A DNA stretch of 64,000 nt from Leifsonia sp. 1010 (GTDB lineage: Bacteria; Actinomycetota; Actinomycetes; Actinomycetales; Microbacteriaceae): contig NZ_JAVDSL010000002.1 of the NCBI RefSeq assembly GCF_031455295.1, forward strand, positions 310,001 through 374,000. Direction: 5' to 3'. Under the pieces are notes generated by a model, which worked only from the letters and a program-made list of their open reading frames with translations, was not told the origin of the DNA and searched no databases. Every line of letters starts with the position of its first letter. Position 1 is the first letter of the stretch. This document shows, piece after piece, positions 44,845-51,736 of the stretch. A program made the position numbers and the translations under genes.

Positions 44845-45348
44845 ATGCCGTCTTCCGTAGTCCGCCGGACCGGTTCGCCCGTTGCTTCCGCTCTCACCCT
44901 GGTGGCCGGACTGACCGTGGCTCTCGCTCTCGCCGGGTGCACCGCATCCACGCCGAAAGCGTCTGCGACGCCCACGGCGACGCCGATGGCGACGAGCACG
45001 GCCACACCGACGCCGGCTGGTCTGGTGCCGGGCGGCACGGCGCAGGAGAACCTCGCCTACTTCGACACGGTGAACCACGCGACGCTTGCGGCGAACCCGA
45101 ACGCCCAGGGTCGCGACTTCATCGACGCGCTTGTCAAGGCCGGTTTCGCCAAGGCCGACATGCAGGTGACCGTCGATACGACGACCATCGGGCTGAAGGC
45201 GAACTCGATCCAGTTCTCGGTGCGGATGGGCGACAGCTGCCTGATCGGCCAGAACGGCGCCGACGCGGGCGGCTACTCCAGCATGGTGACGCCCGTGCTG
45301 TCCACCGGGAACTGCCTCATCGGGCAGACCCGTCCGATCGAGTGGTAG
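44845..45348 (+). CDS. Lipoprotein, DUF6993 family
   Basis: 167 residues: a signal peptide ending in a lipobox LAGC with lipidation at C32, a Thr/Ala/Pro-rich stalk (residues 33-58), then a compact domain of about 100 residues (LAYFDTVNHATLAANPNAQGRDFIDALVKAGFAK), with two later cysteines (SCLIG and NCLIG) that may form a disulfide. I place it in DUF6993 from its pattern, as seen in Microbacteriaceae. Function unknown. TAAGAT 7 bases upstream suggests a leaderless start at 44845. Confidence 0.8.
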   Translation: MPSSVVRRTGSPVASALTLVAGLTVALALAGCTASTPKASATPTATPMATSTATPTPAGLVPGGTAQENLAYFDTVNHATLAANPNAQGRDFIDALVKAGFAKADMQVTVDTTTIGLKANSIQFSVRMGDSCLIGQNGADAGGYSSMVTPVLSTGNCLIGQTRPIEW

Positions 45349-45431
45349 GGCCGGAGCCGCCCGGGAGGCGGCGCAGGGCCGGTATCCTCGAATACGGCAG
45401 TAAGCCGACGACAGGGAGTTGAAGAAGAAGA

Positions 45432-47114
45432 GTGGCCGAATACATTTACTCGATGGTGCGCGCCCGCAAGGCGGTCGGCGACAAGGTGATCCTCGACGAT
45501 GTCACGATGGCGTTCCTGCCGGGAGCGAAGATCGGCGTCGTGGGTCCGAACGGCGCCGGTAAGTCCACCATCCTGAAGATCATGGCCGGTCTGGACACGC
45601 CCTCCAACGGCGATGCCAAGCTCAGCCCCGGATACACCGTCGGCATCCTGATGCAGGAGCCCGAGCTCGACGAGAACAAGACCGTGCTCGAGAACGTCCA
45701 GGAGGGCGTGGGCGAGATCAAGCAGAAGGTCGACCGCTTCAACGAGATCTCCGGACTCCTCGCCGACCCGGACGCCGACTTCGACACGCTCCTCGCCGAG
45801 ATGGGGACGCTGCAGGAGCAGATCGACGCCGCCGACGCGTGGGATCTCGACTCGCAGCTCGACCAGGCGATGGATGCGCTCCGCTGCCCGCCGGGGGACT
45901 GGCCGGTCCACACGCTCTCGGGTGGTGAGAAGCGCCGTGTCGCGCTCTGCAAGCTTCTGCTCCAGAAGCCCGACCTCCTGCTCCTCGATGAGCCCACCAA
46001 CCACCTCGACGCCGAGAGCGTGCTCTGGCTCGAGCAGCACCTGGCGAAGTACCACGGCGCCGTTCTCGCCGTGACCCACGACCGGTACTTCCTCGACCAC
46101 GTGGCCGAGTGGATCGCCGAGGTCGACCGCGGGCACCTGTACCCGTACGAGGGCAACTACTCGACCTACCTCGAGAAGAAGCGCGAGCGCCTCGAGATCC
46201 AGGGCAAGAAGGACGCGAAGCTGGCCAAGCGCCTCTCCGAGGAGCTCGACTGGGTGCGCAGCAACGCCAAGGGGCGTCAGGCCAAGTCGAAGGCCCGTCT
46301 GGCCCGCTACGAGGAGATGGCGGCCGAGGCGGAGCGCACGAGGAAGCTCGACTTCGAGGAGATCCAGATCCCGCCGGGGCCGCGCCTCGGTCAGGTCGTC
46401 ATCGACGCGAAGAACCTCGAGAAGGGCTTCGGCGACCGCAAGCTCATCGACGGCCTCACCTTCACGCTTCCCCGGAACGGCATCGTCGGCGTCATCGGCC
46501 CGAACGGTGTCGGCAAGACGACGCTGTTCAAGACGATCGTCGGCCTCGAGCCGCTCGACGGGGGCGACCTGAAGGTCGGCGAGACCGTGCACATCTCGTA
46601 CGTCGACCAGACCCGCGGCGGGATCGATCCCAACAAGAACGTCTGGGAGGTCGTGTCCGACGGGCTCGACTACATCCAGGTCGGCAAGACCGAGGTGCCG
46701 TCGCGCGCCTACGTCTCCACCTTCGGTTTCAAGGGACCGGACCAGCAGAAGAAGGCGGGCGTGCTCTCCGGTGGTGAGCGCAACCGCCTGAACCTCGCCC
46801 TCACCCTGAAGCAGGGCGGCAACCTGCTGCTCCTCGACGAGCCGACCAACGACCTGGATGTCGAGACGCTCTCCAGCCTGGAGAACGCCCTGCTCGAGTT
46901 CCCCGGCTGCGCGGTGGTCATCACCCACGACCGGTGGTTCCTCGACCGGATCGCGACCCACATCCTCGCCTACGAGGGCACCGAGGAGAACCCGGCCGAC
47001 TGGTACTGGTTCGAGGGCAACTTCGAGGCATACGAGGAGAACAAGGTCGAGCGTCTAGGCCCCGACGCCGCCAAGCCCCACCGCTCCGCGTATCGCAAGC
47101 TCACGCGCGACTGA
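45432..47114 (+). CDS. ettA: Energy-dependent translational throttle protein EttA (ABC-F)
   Basis: 560-residue soluble protein with two ABC ATPase domains. It controls entry of ribosomes into the elongation cycle in response to the ATP/ADP ratio. Domain 1 has GPNGAGKST and LSGGEKRRVAL, domain 2 GPNGVGKTT and LSGGERNRLNL; the arm and linker regions (KGRQAKSKARLARYEEMAAEAE) are as in EttA. No transmembrane part. The GTG start is preceded by GGGAG and a GA-rich tract; a -10 candidate TATCCT lies about 50 bases upstream. Confidence 0.95.
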   Translation: MAEYIYSMVRARKAVGDKVILDDVTMAFLPGAKIGVVGPNGAGKSTILKIMAGLDTPSNGDAKLSPGYTVGILMQEPELDENKTVLENVQEGVGEIKQKVDRFNEISGLLADPDADFDTLLAEMGTLQEQIDAADAWDLDSQLDQAMDALRCPPGDWPVHTLSGGEKRRVALCKLLLQKPDLLLLDEPTNHLDAESVLWLEQHLAKYHGAVLAVTHDRYFLDHVAEWIAEVDRGHLYPYEGNYSTYLEKKRERLEIQGKKDAKLAKRLSEELDWVRSNAKGRQAKSKARLARYEEMAAEAERTRKLDFEEIQIPPGPRLGQVVIDAKNLEKGFGDRKLIDGLTFTLPRNGIVGVIGPNGVGKTTLFKTIVGLEPLDGGDLKVGETVHISYVDQTRGGIDPNKNVWEVVSDGLDYIQVGKTEVPSRAYVSTFGFKGPDQQKKAGVLSGGERNRLNLALTLKQGGNLLLLDEPTNDLDVETLSSLENALLEFPGCAVVITHDRWFLDRIATHILAYEGTEENPADWYWFEGNFEAYEENKVERLGPDAAKPHRSAYRKLTRD

Positions 47115-47125
47115 GACGGCCGGCC

Positions 47126-47635
47126 ATGCGACTGCACGTCCCGATCAAGCTCCGCTGGAGCGACCTCGACGCCTACGGCCACGTGAACAACGCCGAGATG
47201 CTGCGCCTCCTGGAGGAGGCGCGCATCGAGGCGTTCTGGGCGACCGACGACTCCAGCGGCGACACGAGCGGCGTGGCGGCGGGAAGCGGCGAGGCCGTCG
47301 GCGGGTCGACCGCTGTCCTCGACGGCCGTCCGGGCGCAGACACCCTGACGCTGATCGCGCGGCAGGAGATCGAGTACCTGGCGCCCATCCCGTACCTCCG
47401 CCAACCGCTCGACGTGCAGCTCTGGCTGGGCCGCCTCGGCGGCGCGAGCCTCGAAGTCTGCTACGAGGTGTGGTCGCCGGAGGGCACGGAGCCGAAGACG
47501 CTGTTCACGCGCGCGGCCACGACGATCGTGCTCGTCGACGCGACCACGCAGAGGCCGCGCCGGATCAACGAGCGCGAGCGGGATGCCTGGACGCCGTACC
47601 TCGACGAGCCCGTGGCGTTCGCCAAGCGGTCCTAG
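47126..47635 (+). CDS. Acyl-CoA thioesterase, 4HBT hotdog type
   Basis: 169-residue hotdog-fold protein of the 4-hydroxybenzoyl-CoA thioesterase family. WSDLDAYGHVNNAEMLRLLEEARIEAF contains the conserved aspartate and the HVNN pattern of the active site. The central part (SSGDTSGVAAGSGEAVGGS) is a low-complexity insert. The ATG at 47126 is the first in frame after ettA, 11 bases after its stop, so the two are cotranscribed. Confidence 0.88.
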   Translation: MRLHVPIKLRWSDLDAYGHVNNAEMLRLLEEARIEAFWATDDSSGDTSGVAAGSGEAVGGSTAVLDGRPGADTLTLIARQEIEYLAPIPYLRQPLDVQLWLGRLGGASLEVCYEVWSPEGTEPKTLFTRAATTIVLVDATTQRPRRINERERDAWTPYLDEPVAFAKRS

Positions 47636-47654
47636 ACGACGCCCCGCTCCGCCC

Positions 47655-48176
47655 TCACGGGGCCGGTGTCGGCGCCGGGCTGCTCTGCACCGGGTCCGGG
47701 CTGAACGAGTTCTCCCACACCGCCCGCGAGCCCGCCTCGCCGATCAGGACCACCTCGACGACCGTTCCGACGGCCAGCACGGCCGCGATCACCGTCAGCA
47801 CGATGATCGCGGTGCGGCGCACCGCCACGCTCGGCCGGCGTGGCGAGTCCGGCCGGTCGAAGAAGAAGAACCACGCCCACTGGACGACGGTGAACACGAA
47901 CAGCGCGATCACCCACGGCAGCAGACCGTGGCCCAGCGCAGCGTGCTGCTGGATCAGCGGGGTGGCCGGCAGCCGCGCCTGCAGCCACTCACCGGCCTCC
48001 ACGACGACGGGAACCAGGATCAGGTCCGCCAGCGCCAGCAACGGCACCACGATCCCGAGCCGCCGGCGTGCGGCCGGCCAGATCGGCACCAGCAGCGCGG
48101 CGATCGCCGTCAGCGGCACCAGCACGACGACGAAGTGGACCAGCAGGACGTGCAGCGGCAGTCCGTTGACCTCCAC
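47655..48176 (-). CDS. DUF2231 membrane protein
   Basis: 173-residue protein with four hydrophobic segments (VLLVHFVVVLVPLTAIAALLVPI, GIVVPLLALADLILVPVVVEAGEW, VIALFVFTVVQWAWFFFF, IIVLTVIAAVLAVGTVVEVVLIG), the DUF2231 pattern with its conserved His of the first segment (LHVLLVHF). Such proteins are thought to be heme-binding or redox membrane subunits; this is not shown here. The GTG start lies 8 bases after the Rieske gene, so the two form one transcript, controlled by the divergent SigL-type promoter. Confidence 0.85.
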   Translation of the reverse strand: MEVNGLPLHVLLVHFVVVLVPLTAIAALLVPIWPAARRRLGIVVPLLALADLILVPVVVEAGEWLQARLPATPLIQQHAALGHGLLPWVIALFVFTVVQWAWFFFFDRPDSPRRPSVAVRRTAIIVLTVIAAVLAVGTVVEVVLIGEAGSRAVWENSFSPDPVQSSPAPTPAP

Positions 48177-48184
48177 GGCGCGCC

Positions 48185-48637
48185 CTACGCGGTGACGGTG
48201 ACGGAGTCGCCCGACACGGTCGCCTTCAGCTTCGGCAGCGGATCACGCGCAGGGCCGTTGAGCACATCGCCCGTCGTCGCGTCGAACTTCGAACCGTGGC
48301 ACGGGCAGTCGAACTCCTTGCCCTGCGGCGCGACCGTGCATCCCTGGTGCGTGCACACGGCGCTGAACGCCACCACCTGACCGGCGGTCGGCTGCGACAC
48401 CACGATGGGCTTGCCCGCGAGCGTGGCAGACACGGCACCACCGACCGGGATGGACGCGAGCGACACTTCGGCCGTGCCGCCGCCGCCCGAGGACGACCCG
48501 CCGTCTCCGGAGCCGGATCCGGATCCGTTCGCGTCCTGTCCGCCGCCGGGTGTGCAGGCGGCGAGCAGGACCGCGCCGGCGGAGGCCCCGCCGATCGTGA
48601 CGAGGGTGCGGCGGGTGAGCGGTGCGTGGTCGTTCAT
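48185..48637 (-). CDS. Rieske [2Fe-2S] lipoprotein, exported
   Basis: 150 residues. A twin-arginine pair (TRRTLVTIGG, R9-R10) is followed by a hydrophobic run and a lipobox LAAC with C28 as the lipid-accepting cysteine, so it is an exported lipoprotein. After a Gly/Ser linker, a short Rieske domain has C95-T-H97-Q-G-C100 and C111-P-C113-H114-G-S, the cluster ligands and disulfide pair. It has no quinol oxidase partner in this window. GGGAGG lies 5-8 bases before the ATG. A TGAACC-N16-CGTGAT promoter (minus strand) lies about 40 bases upstream. Confidence 0.93.
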   Translation of the reverse strand: MNDHAPLTRRTLVTIGGASAGAVLLAACTPGGGQDANGSGSGSGDGGSSSGGGGTAEVSLASIPVGGAVSATLAGKPIVVSQPTAGQVVAFSAVCTHQGCTVAPQGKEFDCPCHGSKFDATTGDVLNGPARDPLPKLKATVSGDSVTVTA

Positions 48638-48676
48638 GCGGATTCCTCCCGTTCGGCGGATGCGTCTTCTACGGTT

Positions 48677-48704
48677 ATCACGAGACGGTCGCGCGGTCGG
48701 TTCA
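48677..48704 (-). promoter_or_regulatory. SigL-type promoter for the Rieske/DUF2231 genes
   Basis: On the minus strand: -35 TGAACC (48704-48699), 16-base spacer, -10 CGTGAT (48682-48677). This matches the published M. tuberculosis SigL consensus (TGAACC, CGTgtc). Transcription would start about 33 bases before the Rieske ATG. Confidence 0.7.
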
Positions 48705-48715
48705 ACCGTTCCGCA

Positions 48716-48743
48716 TGAACCTTTCCGTCGGCTGCATCGTGTA
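48716..48743 (+). promoter_or_regulatory. SigL-type promoter for the sigma/anti-sigma operon
   Basis: -35 TGAACC (48716-48721), 16-base spacer, -10 CGTGTA (48738-48743). Same form and spacing as the divergent promoter at 48677-48704; the two -35 hexamers are 11 bases apart and mirror each other. The transcript would start about 10 bases before the ATG, just before GGAGGTGA. Confidence 0.75.
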
Positions 48744-48759
48744 CGAGGTGGAGGTGAAC

Positions 48760-49272
48760 ATGCCGGAGGAGGACGCCCGCCTGCTGCGCGAGCTGCACGA
48801 CCAGCACGCGCAAGCCGTCTGGCGGTACGTCGTGCACCTCACCGGCGACCGTGCGATGGCCGACGACGTGGTGCAGGAGACCCTCCTGCGCGCCTGGAGG
48901 AAGCCCTCCGTGCTCGACCAATCGCAGCAGTCCGCGCGCACCTGGCTCTTCACCGTGGCCCGGAATCTCGTCATCGACGGCCGCCGCAGCGCCGCCCACC
49001 GGCACGAGTTCGGCACGGACACGCTGCCGGAGCATCCTGCACCGGACAGCGAGGCGGACGCCGTCCTCGACGCGTGGCTGGTGTCGGACGCCCTGGCGGA
49101 GCTGTCCGTCGAGCACCGCGCGGTCATCGTGCACGCCTACTACGGCGGACGTTCGATCGCCGAGATCGCGCGCGAGCTCGACATCCCGGAGGGCACGGTC
49201 AAGTCGCGCCTCCACTACGGCCTGCGAGCCCTGAGGCTCGCACTTCAGGAGAGAGGGGTGACGGAACGATGA
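48760..49272 (+). CDS. sigL: ECF sigma factor, SigL-like
   Basis: 170-residue group 4 sigma factor. Region 2 includes LLRELHDQHAQAVWRYVVHLTGD and DDVVQETLLRAWRKP, and region 4 LAELSVEHRAVIVHAYYGGRSIAEIARELDIPEGTVKSRLHYGLRALRLAL. The pattern, length and partner closely match M. tuberculosis SigL, as far as I recall that sequence. Perfect GGAGGTGA lies 5 bases before the ATG. A longer in-frame start (48715) would put the promoter inside the gene. The anti-sigma gene overlaps the stop by 4 bases. Confidence 0.92.
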   Translation: MPEEDARLLRELHDQHAQAVWRYVVHLTGDRAMADDVVQETLLRAWRKPSVLDQSQQSARTWLFTVARNLVIDGRRSAAHRHEFGTDTLPEHPAPDSEADAVLDAWLVSDALAELSVEHRAVIVHAYYGGRSIAEIARELDIPEGTVKSRLHYGLRALRLALQERGVTER

Positions 49273-49988
49273 CCACGCACGACGAGTTCGCCACCTGGGA
49301 CGCCGCATACGTGCTAGGCGCGCTCTCACCGACGGAACGCCGCGCCTTCGAGGCGCACCTGCGCGAGTGCGACCGATGCTCCGAGGCGGTGGCCGAGCTG
49401 GCCGGGATGCCGGGCATCCTCAGCCGCGTGCCGCGCGAGCAGGCCGCAGCGCTCCTGGAGGAGCCGCTGCCGACGCCGAGCGCAACCGATCGGCCCGACT
49501 CCGAGGGACCGTCGCCCGACGTGCTCCCGTCGCTGCTGCACCAGGCACGCCGGCGTCGCATTCGGTCCCGCTGGCTGGTGGCGGGGCTGTCCGCCGCTGC
49601 CGCCGCGATCGTGGTGGGATTCGCCGCCTTCGCCCTGCCCGCGATCCTGCAGCCCGCATCCACGCCCACCGCTGCCGTGGTCATGAAACAGGTCGAACCG
49701 AGCCCGCTCACCGCCGACCTCCGGCTGACCGCGGAACCGTGGGGCACCCGCATCGATTCCGACTGCCGCTACGCCCACCTCGGGGGCGACGACGGCGACC
49801 GAGCGTGGACCTACGCGATGGTCGTCACCGACCGTTCGGGCACGCAGCACGAGATCTCGACCTGGACGGCGGAGGCCGGAACAGTTGCGACGCCCGTCGC
49901 GACGACGAGCATCCCGATCGCGGACATCGCCTCGGTGGACATCCGCGCAGCGGGCGGGACGGTACTGCTGCGCAGCACGTTCGACTAG
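49269..49988 (+). CDS. Anti-sigma factor with zinc-binding ZAS motif
   Basis: 239-residue membrane protein. The cytoplasmic N-terminus carries H30-x3-C34-x2-C37 (HLRECDRC), the zinc-binding anti-sigma motif that in RslA/RsrA types releases the sigma factor on oxidation. One transmembrane segment lies at about residues 101-126 (WLVAGLSAAAAAIVVGFAAFALPAIL). The external C-terminal half (about 110 residues) resembles the sensor region of RskA/RslA. The ATG overlaps the sigma stop codon (ATGA), typical of such pairs. Confidence 0.9.
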   Translation: MTTHDEFATWDAAYVLGALSPTERRAFEAHLRECDRCSEAVAELAGMPGILSRVPREQAAALLEEPLPTPSATDRPDSEGPSPDVLPSLLHQARRRRIRSRWLVAGLSAAAAAIVVGFAAFALPAILQPASTPTAAVVMKQVEPSPLTADLRLTAEPWGTRIDSDCRYAHLGGDDGDRAWTYAMVVTDRSGTQHEISTWTAEAGTVATPVATTSIPIADIASVDIRAAGGTVLLRSTFD

Positions 49989-50015
49989 GGCGTCGGCAGC
50001 GGCCGGTCGGCTCGC

Positions 50016-50891
50016 TCAGTCCTCGGCGCGCGGGAGCCGGATGGTCGCCTCCTGCGCGACGCTCGCCACCAGGCGTCCATCGCGGGTGAAGATGCGCCCC
50101 TCCGCCAACCCGCGCCCGCCGCCGGCGGTCGGCGACTCCTGCACGTACAGCAGCCACTCGTCCACCCGGGCCGGCCGGTGCCACCACATCGCGTGGTCGA
50201 GGCTCGCGGCCTTGAGCCCCGGGGTGGCCCAGGCGATGCCGTGCCGCCGCATGATCGACTCCATGATCGTGTAGTCGCTCGCGTAGGCGAGTGCGGCCTG
50301 GTGCAGCCGGGGATCGTCGGGCATGTCACCGATGGTTCGGAACCAGACCGCCTGGTGCGCGACCCGGTCGCCCTCGACCGAGAGGTAGACCGGCGAGGTG
50401 ACGTGCCGCATGTCGAACGGGCGCTGGCTGGCCCAGTACTGCGCGACGGGATGGCGCACGTCCTCCAGCGACGACGCCGTCGACGGCAGGCTCTCCGGGT
50501 CCGGCAGCCCCTCGGGCATCGCGTCCTGGTGCTCGATGCCCTCATCCTCGGTCTGGTACGAGGCGATCATCGACAGGATGGGGAGCCCGTTCTGATACGC
50601 CTGGGTGCGGCGCCGAGAGAAGGACCGCCCGTCGTGGATGCGGTCCACGGAGAACGTGATCGGGAAGTTCACGTCGCCCGGACGCAGGAAGTATCCGTGC
50701 ATCGAGTGGATGCTGCGGTCGTCGTCGACCGTCCGGGTGGCCGCAATGATGGACTGCGCGAGCACCTGGCCGCCGAACACGCGGCCCAGCGGCATCCACT
50801 GCGATGGGCCCGTGAAGATGTCCTCACTGGTGCGGGCGCCGGTGTCGGTCAGATCGAGCGCGGTCAGTAGGGAAGCCAGGGGCTCGGTCAC
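50016..50891 (-). CDS. tesB: Acyl-CoA thioesterase II
   Basis: 291-residue double-hotdog thioesterase that hydrolyses fatty acyl-CoA. It begins VTEPLASLLTALDLTDTGARTSEDIF, and GRVFGGQVLAQSIIAATRTV with SIHSMHGYFLRPGD holds the first-hotdog signature; WATPGLKAASLDHAMWWHRP is the catalytic second-hotdog motif. GTG 50891 follows GGAGG closely. TAAACT (50925-50920, minus strand) is a likely -10 box. It is divergent from the gene at 50934, with a 42-base gap. Confidence 0.93.
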   Translation of the reverse strand: MTEPLASLLTALDLTDTGARTSEDIFTGPSQWMPLGRVFGGQVLAQSIIAATRTVDDDRSIHSMHGYFLRPGDVNFPITFSVDRIHDGRSFSRRRTQAYQNGLPILSMIASYQTEDEGIEHQDAMPEGLPDPESLPSTASSLEDVRHPVAQYWASQRPFDMRHVTSPVYLSVEGDRVAHQAVWFRTIGDMPDDPRLHQAALAYASDYTIMESIMRRHGIAWATPGLKAASLDHAMWWHRPARVDEWLLYVQESPTAGGGRGLAEGRIFTRDGRLVASVAQEATIRLPRAED

Positions 50892-50933
50892 GGTGCCTCC
50901 AAGTCGGTGGTGTGTTGGTAGTTTAGACATCCG

Positions 50934-51641
50934 ATGAGCCAGTCGTTTTCTCTAGTCGATCTCCTCGCCGTCGCCGATCTGCAGACCTATCTGTCGCGGG
51001 CGGCCCGTGTCGAGGAGGGCTCCGTGCGCCTGATCGCCGGATCGGGGGTGCTGGCCGTCTACACGGCGATCCTGTATCCGCGGGGATTGATGGATGAGAC
51101 GCCGACCGTGCTGGGCCTGCGGACCTTCGCGACGGGTGCGGATGTGGAGTTCGATGTCGTCGTTCCCATCCGCTCGCTGCTCGACCGGGTGGCGCGGGTG
51201 CGCGAGAGCGCAGAGGCCGCCGAGGCTGAGGGCACCGGCGCCGAGGGCACGGCCGCGCCGATCGAGATCCGCCTGCCGCTCGAGGTGTCGACCGTGACGT
51301 GGGCGGGCATCTCGCCGCCGCGGGGAGGGTGGCAGAAGGTCGGCGAGACATCGTCCGCCCTGCTGCAGTCGACCGCGAAGACGGGCGTCGCCGAGGTCGC
51401 AGAGGCCGTGCCGACCGGCACAGGCGAGCAGCTGGTGCAGCGCGTCCGTGCCGAGGTGTGGGGCCGCCCGATCGACGACCTGGAGTACATCCCCGCGGGC
51501 GCCGCATTCGCCGCGGACAGCCTCGGCTTCGTCGGCGACGACGACACGGTCACCATCCACGAGACGGGCCGCTGGACGCGCCTCACCACGCGCCGCGGCC
51601 ACACCCTCGTCCGCCGCCAGGCCTGGACCCTCCGCCGCTGA
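50934..51641 (+). CDS. Hypothetical protein
   Basis: 235 residues with no family I can name. The N-terminal half is ordered: LVDLLAVADLQTYLSRAARVEEGSVRLIAGSGVLAVYTAILYPRG. A helical middle (RVRESAEAAEAEGTGAEG) precedes a second ordered stretch (ISPPRGGWQKVGETSSALLQ ... VRAEVWGRPIDDLEYIPAGAAFAADSLGFV). No signal peptide or membrane segment is seen. It shares the short intergenic region with tesB and ends 5 bases before palindrome copy C. Confidence 0.72.
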   Translation: MSQSFSLVDLLAVADLQTYLSRAARVEEGSVRLIAGSGVLAVYTAILYPRGLMDETPTVLGLRTFATGADVEFDVVVPIRSLLDRVARVRESAEAAEAEGTGAEGTAAPIEIRLPLEVSTVTWAGISPPRGGWQKVGETSSALLQSTAKTGVAEVAEAVPTGTGEQLVQRVRAEVWGRPIDDLEYIPAGAAFAADSLGFVGDDDTVTIHETGRWTRLTTRRGHTLVRRQAWTLRR

Positions 51642-51645
51642 CAAG

Positions 51646-51710
51646 CCAACAGCTCCTGAGTTTTTCGCACGAATGCGACGCTGAATCGCGAAAAAGTCAG
51701 GAGCTGTTGG
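51646..51710. repeat. Convergent-end palindrome, copy C
   Basis: Arms CCAACAGCTCCTGAG plus TTTTTCGC (51646-51668) and GCGAAAAAGTCAGGAGCTG plus TTGG (51688-51710), with a loop of about 19 bases; one mismatch (CTCAG against GTCAG). It lies between the converging genes at 50934 and 51737. Same family as the elements at 2270 and 38163. Confidence 0.85.
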
Positions 51711-51736
51711 TGTGAGAAGCGCGCATCGAGGGACGG

